Assembly: GCA_024398875.1 (NCBI GenBank) | Contig: JAKSIJ010000019.1 | Location: forward strand, 1 to 50,523 | DNA: 50,523 bases | Direction: 5' to 3' | From: Fibrobacter sp. | GTDB taxonomy: Bacteria; Fibrobacterota; Fibrobacteria; Fibrobacterales; Fibrobacteraceae | In this document: piece after piece, positions 23,391-32,300 of the stretch | Layout of the letters: every line of letters starts with the position of its first letter | Numbering within the stretch: the first letter of the stretch is position 1 | Notes under the pieces: generated by a model | Database searches by the model: none | What the model was told of the DNA's origin: nothing | The model's input: the letters and a program-made list of their open reading frames with translations, nothing else | Program-made: the position numbers and the translations under genes

Positions 23391-24275
23391 CTAGTCTTTC
23401 GCGAGAATTTTTTCCACTTCGGCGATGATCTTGTCGCGCTCGCCGCTCCAGTTGGGGGCGAGGAGCATGTCGCTTGGGCTTTCGCCGCTGAAGCGCTCGA
23501 TGGCGGTCTCTGGCCCGATGATTTTGATCATCTCTGCCACGGCGGCGCAGTATTCCTCGAACTCCAGGAGTTTGATTTCGCCATCGGCGAAGTCGGCGGC
23601 CATCTGCGTGCCCACCACGATGTGGAGGGGGTGGATTTTCACGGCGGCGAGGTTCAGGTCGCGGACCACTTTCGCGGTGCGCTTGAAGTCTTCCAGGGTT
23701 TCGCCCGGGAGGCCCACGATGACGTGTGTGGTGACGGTGAGGCCCGAGCTCTGGCAGCGTTTGACGGCATCTTCGAATTCTGCCAGAGTGTGCCTGCGAT
23801 TGATGGCGGCCAGCGTCAAATCGTTTGCGGTCTGGAGGCCGATCTCCACGATGATGGGCTTGATGCGGTTCATCTCGGCGAGGAAGGCGATTTTATCGTC
23901 TTCGAGGCAGTCCGGACGCGTCCCGATGGCGAGCCCCGCCACCTCCGGGTGCTCCACGATGGGCTTGATGATTTCCATCAGGTGCTTGAGGGGGGCGTGG
24001 GTGTTGGTGTAGGGCTGGAGGTAGGCGAGGATGCCCGCGGTGGGGTACTTCTCCCGGAGTTTCGGGATGAATTTGTCCAGCTGTTCCTGGATGCCCACGC
24101 CGGCCTGGTCGAAAACGGGGCTGAAACTGCGGTTGTTGCAGTAGCTACACCCGGCAAAACTCTTGGTCCCGTCCAGATTGGGGCAGCTCATGCCGCCGTT
24201 GAGGGGGAGTTTCCGGACTTTTTGGTAGTCGGGGAACAACTTTTGGAGTAAATCGCGATATGGAGTGTAGTGCAT
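23391..24275 (-). CDS. yhcC: Radical SAM protein, YhcC/TIGR01212 family
   Basis: The 294-aa protein opens with YTPYRDLLQKLFPDYQKVRK and the iron-sulfur motif region CPNLDGTKSFAGCSYCNN. The spaced cysteines are those of the TIGR01212 radical SAM family rather than the compact CX3CX2C. Other family marks are LAYLQPYTNTHAP, IGTRPDCL and VGLPGET. It should bind a 4Fe-4S cluster and S-adenosylmethionine; the substrate is not established for this family. It is a core-type gene, GC-richer than the island, and its start is divergent from the DUF5683 gene, 36 nt away. Confidence 0.88.
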   Translation of the reverse strand: MHYTPYRDLLQKLFPDYQKVRKLPLNGGMSCPNLDGTKSFAGCSYCNNRSFSPVFDQAGVGIQEQLDKFIPKLREKYPTAGILAYLQPYTNTHAPLKHLMEIIKPIVEHPEVAGLAIGTRPDCLEDDKIAFLAEMNRIKPIIVEIGLQTANDLTLAAINRRHTLAEFEDAVKRCQSSGLTVTTHVIVGLPGETLEDFKRTAKVVRDLNLAAVKIHPLHIVVGTQMAADFADGEIKLLEFEEYCAAVAEMIKIIGPETAIERFSGESPSDMLLAPNWSGERDKIIAEVEKILAKD

Positions 24276-24311
24276 GGGCTAAAATTAAGTTTTTTTCTAT
24301 TTTGTGGGTGT

Positions 24312-25793
24312 ATGCGTAAGATTTCGCTGTTGTCTTTTTTTGTTTTGGCGATTTGTGCCCAGGGTGCTTTTGCCCAGGTTCGCGATTTGTTTGCGGAATT
24401 CGAGTCCGAGGCTGCCCAGGATACGGCTGCGGCGGTTAGTTCTGAAACAGTGGCAAGTTCTGCTGCGGTTGTGCCGGAAAGTTCTGCTGCAGAGGTGAGT
24501 TCGTCGTCTGCCGCTGTTGAAAGTTCTTCTGCCGTCGTTGAAAGTTCATCTGCGGCAGCGCCTGTTGACACGGCAAAAGTTGATACAACTGCAGTTACGG
24601 CACCTATTGACACCAGCGCAGTCCCTGCCGATACGACGTCATCGGCTAACCCAGTCCAATCGGATTCCGTTGCCGCCCCAGTTGATTCTTCTGCCGCCCC
24701 TGTGGATTCTGCCGCTGTTGATTCCGCAAAGGTTGACTCAGCTACTGTTGCACCAGTTGATTCCGCCGTGGTTTCAAGTTCCTCGGAGCCTGTTTCCTCC
24801 AGTTCTTCTGAACCCGCATCCTCCAGTTCGTCCGTCCAGGTGGCGGAACCGGTGGTGATTCCGTCCAGCAGCTCCATGAGCCGTCGTGATTTGCTTGGCC
24901 CGGTGAAGGTTTCCAAGGTGAACGGCATCGACGAGATGAAGGGTCGCTACAAGAGCCCCAAGAAGGCCATGTTCATGTCCCTCGTGGTTCCTGGCAGCGG
25001 TCAGCTCTATACGGGCGGTTCCAGTTTCACTTACGTGCGCGGTGCGGTGTATCTGGCGTTGGAAGCCGCTCTGTGGGGTGGTTGGTACTACTTCTCAGTC
25101 TACAAGTACGATAATCAGGTGAAGAACTACAAGAAGTTCGCGAAAAAGCATTACTCCATCGGGCGCTACGAGAAGGAGATGCTGGACCTTGTGAATCAAT
25201 TGGCCAGCGAATCGGAGGAGTCCTATTTCGAGACCCGCTACATGAGTTCTCGGGAGTCCTTCTGCGAGGCGATTTACGGCAAGGCTTCTGCCTCGGGCTG
25301 CTACACGGCCGGCAAGATGTTTGACAACGACGCGGCCCATGCGGCTCGCTTCCGGAACAATCCCGTCTCTCTCGGCGAAGAGGTGAAGGCGGTGGGCTCC
25401 TTCTACGATGGCTCCGCCCTCTACAGCGAGATTTCGGACAAATCCTACGTTCTCGGTTGGGACGATGTGGAAGATGCGGAACTGGCCATGAACCTCCATC
25501 TGGATGACGATTACGACGGGGAGTACATTCCTCTCGCCAAGTCCAAGAACATGAAGGAATACCGCGATATGCGCTCCAAGGCCACGGACTACGCCAATAT
25601 GCAGGCCTGGTTCTTTGGCGGTCTCATTGTGAACCACTTGGTTTCTGCGGTGGATGCGGCCTTCACGGCCAACGCCCACAACAAGGAACTTTATTCCGAA
25701 GATCTTTCTTGGTACGACCATCTCCACTTTGACAGCTACTTGAATGTGGTGGATGGGTTTGACGTAGGAGTCCAGGCTAGCTGGGGCTTTTAA
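24312..25793 (+). CDS. Envelope protein with Ser/Ala-rich linker and DUF5683-type domain
   Basis: I place the start at ATG 24312, giving a signal peptide (RKISLLSFFVLAICAQGAFA, cut before Q). An upstream in-frame ATG at 24270 would bury it. Residues about 22-190 are a low-complexity Ser/Ala/Val/Pro/Asp linker with repeats such as VDSA and runs of Ser, typical of Fibrobacter envelope proteins. The C-terminal part (SPKKAMFMSLVVPGSGQLYT, WGGWYYFSVYKY) is a DUF5683-like domain with two hydrophobic segments. A TATTTT box ends 8 nt before the ATG. Function is unknown; envelope location is inferred. The stop overlaps the next start (TAATG). Confidence 0.75.
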   Translation: MRKISLLSFFVLAICAQGAFAQVRDLFAEFESEAAQDTAAAVSSETVASSAAVVPESSAAEVSSSSAAVESSSAVVESSSAAAPVDTAKVDTTAVTAPIDTSAVPADTTSSANPVQSDSVAAPVDSSAAPVDSAAVDSAKVDSATVAPVDSAVVSSSSEPVSSSSSEPASSSSSVQVAEPVVIPSSSSMSRRDLLGPVKVSKVNGIDEMKGRYKSPKKAMFMSLVVPGSGQLYTGGSSFTYVRGAVYLALEAALWGGWYYFSVYKYDNQVKNYKKFAKKHYSIGRYEKEMLDLVNQLASESEESYFETRYMSSRESFCEAIYGKASASGCYTAGKMFDNDAAHAARFRNNPVSLGEEVKAVGSFYDGSALYSEISDKSYVLGWDDVEDAELAMNLHLDDDYDGEYIPLAKSKNMKEYRDMRSKATDYANMQAWFFGGLIVNHLVSAVDAAFTANAHNKELYSEDLSWYDHLHFDSYLNVVDGFDVGVQASWGF

Positions 25794-26503
25794 TGCGGCT
25801 TTTGGCGATTCTCCTCTTGGCTTCGTGTTGCGCCTTTTCACAGGTGGTTATCTCTGTTGACGAGAACGTGAGCAAGAACCACAGCAAGAGTCTGTTTTTG
25901 GCTATGGGCTATTCCGCTTTGCTGCCGGGCATGGGCGAACTCTACTTGGATGAGAATAGCCTGGTACGTCCTTTTGTGTGGACGGATGCGGCCCTGTGGC
26001 TCACGGCGTTTTCCTCTTACTTTATTGGTGAACGCTACCTCACCTCCGCTCACGAGTACGCGGTTCGCCACGCGGGCCTCAATACTAAGAGCAAGAAGGT
26101 TTCGCTTTTGAATACGGTGGGGGATTACCGCAGCCGTGGCGGTGTGGCGGGCCAGAATTCTTCGCCGGACATGGACGAGGATTACAACCAGTCCATGATT
26201 CGCGCCGGCAAGCCTACGGATGACGAGTTCAGCAACAGCATCCAGTGGGACTGGGGCAGCAGCGACAATCCGGAAACTACGGACCACATGGACGAGTTTG
26301 CAAGCCGTATGCGGCACTACCGCATCAGCCGAATCGTGTTCCAGGTGTCTGTGGGGGCGCTTGTCCTCAATCGTGTGGTTTCCATTCTGGATGCAATGCG
26401 GGTTTATCGCGCCACATCCTCCAAATCTTTCGCAAAAAATGTGGATTTTTCGCCTGAATTCTATGAAGATGGCAGCGGAATCCTCATGAATGTGAAATTT
26501 TAA
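25793..26503 (+). CDS. Second DUF5683-like envelope protein
   Basis: The 236-aa protein has a signal peptide (RLLAILLLASCCAFSQ). It then repeats the theme of its upstream neighbour: FLAMGYSALLPGMGELYLDE, a hydrophobic WTDAALWLTAFSSYF, and a late hydrophobic segment FQVSVGALVLNRVVSILDAM. It appears to be a diverged paralogue without the Ser-rich linker. Translation is probably coupled to the first gene through the shared TAATG. Function is not known; the two may act together in the envelope. Confidence 0.7.
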   Translation: MRLLAILLLASCCAFSQVVISVDENVSKNHSKSLFLAMGYSALLPGMGELYLDENSLVRPFVWTDAALWLTAFSSYFIGERYLTSAHEYAVRHAGLNTKSKKVSLLNTVGDYRSRGGVAGQNSSPDMDEDYNQSMIRAGKPTDDEFSNSIQWDWGSSDNPETTDHMDEFASRMRHYRISRIVFQVSVGALVLNRVVSILDAMRVYRATSSKSFAKNVDFSPEFYEDGSGILMNVKF

Positions 26504-26591
26504 GAAAAATCTTCCTTTCTATAAATTTTTGGTATAAATTTATTTGTAAGGCCCGTTAGGGAAGGCCAAGTTTTAGAAGGCGAGGTTCTTC

Positions 26592-28958
26592 ATGTACTCG
26601 ATTCCGTCTTATTGGTTCTTGGTCCCGGTGGCAGCTCTCTGTGCGCTGGGAATGGCTCTTTTCTTCTACCGTTTCATGAAGCGGCAGCCCGATGGCAACG
26701 AAACCATGCGTTCCATTGCGGGCTATGTGCGTGAGGGCGCTTTCGCCTACCTCAAACGACAGTATAAAACGGTGAGCATCGTGTTTGCTGTGCTGTTCGT
26801 GGTGTTCGTGGTTCTGGCAATTCTCGGAATCCAGAATCCCTTTGTGCCTGTGGCTTTTTTGACGGGTGGCTTCTTCAGCGGGCTTTGCGGTTTTCTCGGG
26901 ATGAAGACGGCGACCTATGCCAGTTCCCGCACGGCTAACGGCGCCATATCCAGCCTCAATCGGGGCCTGGTCATCGCCTTCCGCAGTGGCGCCGTCATGG
27001 GCCTCGTGGTGGTGGGCTTTGGCCTTCTGGATATTTCCGCCTGGTTCTTCCTGCTGAACTACATCTACGACAACAACGTCTGGAATTTCGGTGCCGACAT
27101 TGCGAACAAATTATCCCTCGGCGCATGGTCTGCGGATATGGTGAACAATGGCACCTGGGCCCACAGCAAGATGGTGGAGATAACTACCACGATGCTGACC
27201 TTTGGTATGGGAGCTTCTTTGCAGGCCTTGTTCGCCCGCGTGGGCGGTGGCATCTATACCAAGGCTGCAGACGTGGGTGCAGATTTGGTGGGCAAGGTGG
27301 AGGCTGGGATTCCGGAGGATGATCCTCGCAATCCGGCGACCATTGCAGATAACGTGGGCGATAACGTGGGGGATGTGGCCGGCATGGGCGCTGACCTCTA
27401 CGAATCCTACTGCGGGTCCATTCTTTCTACGGCGGCTTTGGGCGCGGCGCTCCCCATGGGTGGCGTGAAGATGGTGATTGCGCCAATGATTGTGGCGGCC
27501 ATCGGCATCGTGCTTTCTGTGGTGGGTATCTTCATGGTCCGCACAAGGGAAGATGCCAATACGAAGGGCCTGCTTCGCTCTTTGCTGACGGGAACCTTGG
27601 GCTCCTCGGTGCTTATTCTTGTTGCCCTTCTGGTTCTTGTCAAGCTGGATTTCATTTCCATGGGCATTTTTGGCGCGGTGCTTTCGGGACTTGCCGCTGG
27701 GATTCTCATCGGGCAGTTTACGGAATACTATACCTCTGACGCCTACAAGCCAACCCAGGGCATTGCGGGTCAGGCTCGCTTGGGTGCGGCAACCACCATC
27801 ATTGATGGCATTTCCGTGGGCATGTTCTCTACGGGGCTTCCGGTGGTGACGATTGTTATCGGACTTGTGGCGGCCTACGGCTGTTCTGGAGGATTCACGG
27901 ATATGGCCATGGGGCTTTATGGCGTTGGTTTTGCGGCTGTGGGCATGCTGAGTACGCTTGGCATCACGCTTGCGACAGATGCTTTTGGCCCCATTGCGGA
28001 TAACGCCGGCGGTAATGCGGAGATGGCGGGCTTGGATGCCAAGGTTCGCGCCCGTACTGACGAACTTGACATGCTGGGAAATACCACTGCTGCCACGGGC
28101 AAGGGCTTTGCCATCGGTTCTGCGGCACTGACTGCCATGGCACTCTTGGCGAGTTATGTGGAAGAAATCAAGATTTGGCTTGGCCATCTGGCAAACTCCG
28201 CGGAAGGGATTTGGCATGTGGGTTCCGTGGCCTTCGTGAACAAGGCTAGCGATTTGGCGAATGCGGTTTCGAATATTCAGGGTGCAAAGATTTTGGATGG
28301 TGGCGCTCGCGCCATTTCTGAAAATGGGGATTTGGTGGGCATGGTGGCAAGCCAGGCCAATTACGCCGACTTCATGCAGATTTACAACCTGAATTTGATG
28401 AACCCCATGCTGTTGGGCGGCCTCTTCATTGGCGCCATGATGGCATTTGTGTTCTGTGCGCTCACCATCAAGGCGGTGGGACGTGCGGCTAGCGCCATGG
28501 TGGAGGAGGTTCGCCGCCAGTTCCGTGAAATTCCTGGGATCATGGATGGAACGGGGAAGCCCGAGTATGCGAAGTGCGTGGAGATTTCTACGAAGGGTGC
28601 CCAGCATGAGATGATTATTCCCTCGCTTTTGGCGGTGATTGTACCTGTTATCGTGGGCATTTTCATGGGTGTTGCGGGTGTGTTCGGTCTACTGGCTGGT
28701 GGCCTTGCCTGCGGTTTTGCGCTGGCTACTATGCTGAACAACGCCGGTGGCGCTTGGGACAACGCGAAGAAGTTTATCGAGAAGGGAAACTACGGTGGCA
28801 AGGGCTCCGATACGCACAAGGCTGGCGTCGTGGGCGATACGGTGGGCGACCCCTTCAAGGATACTGCGGGTCCGTCCCTCAACATCCTCATCAAGCTCAT
28901 GACCATGGTGAGTGTGGTGTTTGCGGGCGTCATTGTGAAGTTCGGCGGTCTCTTCTAA
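26592..28958 (+). CDS. hppA: Membrane-bound ion-translocating pyrophosphatase, K+-dependent type
   Basis: HppA hydrolyses pyrophosphate and pumps H+ and/or Na+ across the membrane. The 788-aa protein has about 16 membrane helices and all family signatures: GGIYTKAADVGADLVGKVE, DDPRNPATIADNVGDNVGD, the second DAFGPIADNAGGNAEM and the third GDTVGDPFKDTAGPSLN. The determinant NTTAATGKG has Ala at residue 500, where K+-independent enzymes have Lys. This places it in the K+-dependent group, many of which pump Na+; the ion cannot be settled here. GAGG lies 8 nt before the ATG. A TATAAA box near 26533 is a possible promoter. It is longer than minimal homologues because of loops around residues 530-600. 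Confidence 0.96.
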   Translation: MYSIPSYWFLVPVAALCALGMALFFYRFMKRQPDGNETMRSIAGYVREGAFAYLKRQYKTVSIVFAVLFVVFVVLAILGIQNPFVPVAFLTGGFFSGLCGFLGMKTATYASSRTANGAISSLNRGLVIAFRSGAVMGLVVVGFGLLDISAWFFLLNYIYDNNVWNFGADIANKLSLGAWSADMVNNGTWAHSKMVEITTTMLTFGMGASLQALFARVGGGIYTKAADVGADLVGKVEAGIPEDDPRNPATIADNVGDNVGDVAGMGADLYESYCGSILSTAALGAALPMGGVKMVIAPMIVAAIGIVLSVVGIFMVRTREDANTKGLLRSLLTGTLGSSVLILVALLVLVKLDFISMGIFGAVLSGLAAGILIGQFTEYYTSDAYKPTQGIAGQARLGAATTIIDGISVGMFSTGLPVVTIVIGLVAAYGCSGGFTDMAMGLYGVGFAAVGMLSTLGITLATDAFGPIADNAGGNAEMAGLDAKVRARTDELDMLGNTTAATGKGFAIGSAALTAMALLASYVEEIKIWLGHLANSAEGIWHVGSVAFVNKASDLANAVSNIQGAKILDGGARAISENGDLVGMVASQANYADFMQIYNLNLMNPMLLGGLFIGAMMAFVFCALTIKAVGRAASAMVEEVRRQFREIPGIMDGTGKPEYAKCVEISTKGAQHEMIIPSLLAVIVPVIVGIFMGVAGVFGLLAGGLACGFALATMLNNAGGAWDNAKKFIEKGNYGGKGSDTHKAGVVGDTVGDPFKDTAGPSLNILIKLMTMVSVVFAGVIVKFGGLF

Positions 28959-29024
28959 AGGGCTTTAAAGCTGTATTTACGGCTTGTTTCTAAAAAATCG
29001 GATAAGTTTTCTATCTTTCATTCT

Positions 29025-29168
29025 ATGGAAGAACAGAAGAAGACTTATCGTGAAGTGATGCCTGGGGAACTCCCGTGCGAAGTGCCGGAGTGCGATGGCG
29101 TCATGGCGGTGGACCCCGACAACAGCTATAAACTCACTTGTGACAAGTGCGGGCACATCAAGGAATAA
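29025..29168 (+). CDS. 47-aa zinc-ribbon protein
   Basis: The small frame starts MEEQKKTYREVMPGEL and carries two cysteine pairs, C-x4-C (CEVPEC) and C-x2-C (CDKCGH). They are separated by a short acidic loop, as in a zinc ribbon. TATCTT (29012-29017) ends 7 nt before the ATG, implying a leaderless transcript. The stop lies in a terminator-like hairpin. No known family is recalled. Coding is supported by the paired cysteines, base composition like its neighbours and the promoter position. Confidence 0.65.
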   Translation: MEEQKKTYREVMPGELPCEVPECDGVMAVDPDNSYKLTCDKCGHIKE

Positions 29169-29192
29169 TTCAAAGGCCAGTGTCTTTGAATT
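29167..29192 (+). terminator. Hairpin after the zinc-ribbon gene
   Basis: A perfect 9-bp stem AATTCAAAG/CTTTGAATT with an 8-nt loop starts at the stop codon and is followed by ATTAAG. The stem is AT-rich, so termination is moderately likely. Confidence 0.5.
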
Positions 29193-29294
29193 ATTAAGTA
29201 TGATTTATGAATTATGGGAAAATAATCATGGGTGAGCCAAGAGGTATAATTTTTATACAAACGTCTCTCGTAATTCATACTTCATACTTCATAA
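29193..29294. repeat. AT-rich spacer with heptamer-like repeats
   Basis: The spacer holds GTATGATTTATGAATT at its left and, inverted, three TTCATA(C/A) heptamers at 29274-29294. A GTATAA/TTATAC hairpin lies between them (29244-29258). The heptamers resemble those flanking the Omp85-like gene. Confidence 0.5.
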
Positions 29295-29301
29295 TTTTTT
29301 G

Positions 29302-32300
29302 ATGGGTTTTACAGCGTTAAAAATCGAGTACCCTGAACTTCCCGTTGTTGAGCATCGGGAGGAATTCCTCGAGCTTTTGAAAAATCACCAGGTGGTGATT
29401 GTGAAGGCGGATACGGGTTCCGGAAAATCCACCCAGTTGCCAAAATTTCTGCTGGAATATTTTTGTGGGTTGGCTGAGGTCGTTACTGAGGGTGCGCAAA
29501 AATTCAAAATCGGGGTCACGGAGCCGCGGCGCCTTGCGGCCCTCTCCATTGCGGACCGCCTTCGCGAAGAACTGAAGGACGAATCCCTCGTCAGCACAAA
29601 AATCCGCTTCTGGGAAGAGGGCCCAGGCGAAGCCCCCATCAAAGTCATGACGGACGGCATTCTCTTGCAGGAGTTCCGCAAGGATCGCCTGTTCAAGCAG
29701 TACGACGCCATCATGATTGACGAGGCCCATGAACGCTCCCTCAACATCGATATTCTTCTCGGCATTTTCAAGACTGTTCTGACCGAGCGACGCGATTTCA
29801 AACTGATTGTGGCCTCCGCAACTCTGGATGCAAAACTCTTCGAGGAATTCTATGACAACAGTTGCGTCATGGAGGCGGAAGGTCGTACGTTCCCTGTAGA
29901 TGTGGAGTATTATTTTAGCGATGCTTCAAATGGGAAGCGCGCGAGTTTTACAGGCGGCTTGAGCAATATTTCATATCCCGACGACGAGGAAGATTCGCGG
30001 AATGGTCGGGATATGAGCGGCAAGGGTGATTCGGGCCTGATTGAAGAGGCCTGCGACGCCATTATCGATTTGGAAAATCGCAAGCGTGATCACCTGCTCT
30101 GTTTTTTGCCCACGGAACGCGACATTCAGGATTTGGCGGGAGATTTGCGAAAAAAGTTAGACGAGGCTAACTTTGACGTTTTGCCGCTTTTTGGCCGCAT
30201 GAGTCCCGATGAACAGCGGCGGGTTTTCCGCCCCGGGTCAAGGACCCGGGTGGTGCTGGCCACCAACATTGCAGAAACGTCCCTCACCATTCCGGGCATT
30301 GCCTATGTGGTGGACACGGGCATGGCCCGTATTTCCCGCTACAATGCCCAGTCCCGCATTCAGGGCCTCCCGGTGGAAGACATTTCCAAGGCCAGCGCCC
30401 GCCAGCGCACAGGTCGCGCTGGCCGCGTAAAACCCGGCGTCTGCATTAGGCTTTATTCCGAAGGCGATTTCAAGAAACGGGATGAGTTTACGGAGCCCGA
30501 AATCCGCCGGAGCAATCTCGCCAACGTGGTGTTGCAACTCCGCAGTCTCGGGCTGGAGATGGAGACGTTCCCCTTCTTGCAGGCACCGCCACATTCCGCT
30601 TTCCGCGGGGCCTACAAAACGCTTTTTGAATTGGGCGCCCTCACTGCCGACAACGCTACCGCCCGCGTGACAAAGCTAGGGCGTGAAATGACCCGCCTCC
30701 CCATGGATGTATCCCTCTCGGCAGTGCTGCTTCGGGCCCGTGACGCAGGCGTTTTACAGCCGGCCCTAATCGTCTGTTCCGCCCTCAGCATTCAGGACCC
30801 GCGGGTGGTTCCCAATGAGGAGCCGGAGCGCACACGCATCCGCGGGCTCCATCGCAAATTCGCGGGTCATAAAAGTGATTTTCTCACCTACATCTGCCTC
30901 TGGAATGGCTTCTGCAGCGAGTGGGATGGAAAATCCTGGAACAAACTGCGCAAATTCTGCGACAAGAACTCCCTCCATTTTTTGCGTTGTCGGGAATGGG
31001 TGGATTTGTACGAGCAGTTCAGCCGCATTCTGGATGTAAAATTTGAAAATCGGGTTTGCCCCTTCGACAGTTTCCACAGGGACAATCTCCACATCGCGCT
31101 ACTCTCCGGATTCCTCGGCGGAATCGCCCGTCGTGATTTGGAAAATGGCTGCTACCGCCTGGTGAATGGTCGCGAAACTCACGTATTCCCAGGCAGCGAC
31201 CTCTACGGCAAAAGTGTGGAGTGGCTCTTTAGCGCCGAAGTCCGTGAAACCAGCCGCACATTTCTCACCAAGGCCGCCGAAATTCAGCCGGAATGGATTC
31301 TCCAGGTGGCGGAACCCTTCTGCACCCGCCGCTGGTTCGAACCCGTTTGGAATAAGGAACGGGGCTTCGTGGAGGCTGTGGAGGAAATCAGCTTCCGCGG
31401 ACTTGTCATCAGCCGCGGCCATCGGGTGGATTACGCCCGCGTGAATCCCGACGATTGCGCCCAGATTTTCTGGCGCGAAGCCGTGGTCATGGGCGAGATG
31501 GCCCGTCCCTTCCACTTCATGGAACACAACGAACGCGTCCTGGAAAACCTCCGCGCCCTGGAAGCCCGCAAGCGCCAATTTGGCCTCGCCCCCAGCGAAG
31601 ATGCCCTGGTGGACTACTACACCCGCATTGCACACAACGTAAATTCCATCAAGTCGCTAAAAGATTACCTGAACGCCCACACGGACCAGTTCCTCAAATT
31701 TGATGCCAATTATTGGTTGGAGATGAATGGGAACGGCGTTGCCGATGGGTTGGCAGATGACGTCGGAAATAGTGCAAACTATAGTTTGCACGACGCGTTT
31801 GGTCGCCTTGGCAATAAAAAGCAGCCGCAGAAGGCTCCAGAACCCAAATTGGGTGGTTCCATCGAGCAGTTCCGCATTGGAAACCGCATGCTGGTGGGGG
31901 AGATGGTCTTTGATGCCACTCGGGAATGCGATGGCATTACCATGGATTTGCCATACGATTTGCTGCCTGAACTTTCTCCTGCAAAATTCGCCATGTCCAT
32001 GCATCAATGGCGGGAATGGATGGCGGAATCCGTCATTCGCGAACTCCCGAAGGCGGTGAAGAAAAATCTGGAGGCGAAGCGCTCCGCTATTGACGATGCC
32101 TTCTACGCCGCACTTGAGGCTGCACCACATAAGGCTCCGCTGCTTTCGCTCTACGAAGTTCTTGAGAAATTCCTCAAGAAGGAAAAGAATGGGGAAGGCG
32201 TTCTTGTTCCGACGGTAAATCCGGATAAGGAAAATCACTTGCGGCTTCACTTGAATGTGGTGAAGTCGGGTTTTGCGGAAAAATTCCCGCTGGAACTTTC

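Noticed and set aside
27111-28607. 498-aa open frame antisense to hppA
   Set aside because: His/Arg-rich composition typical of an antisense shadow of a GC-rich gene; hppA is unambiguous.
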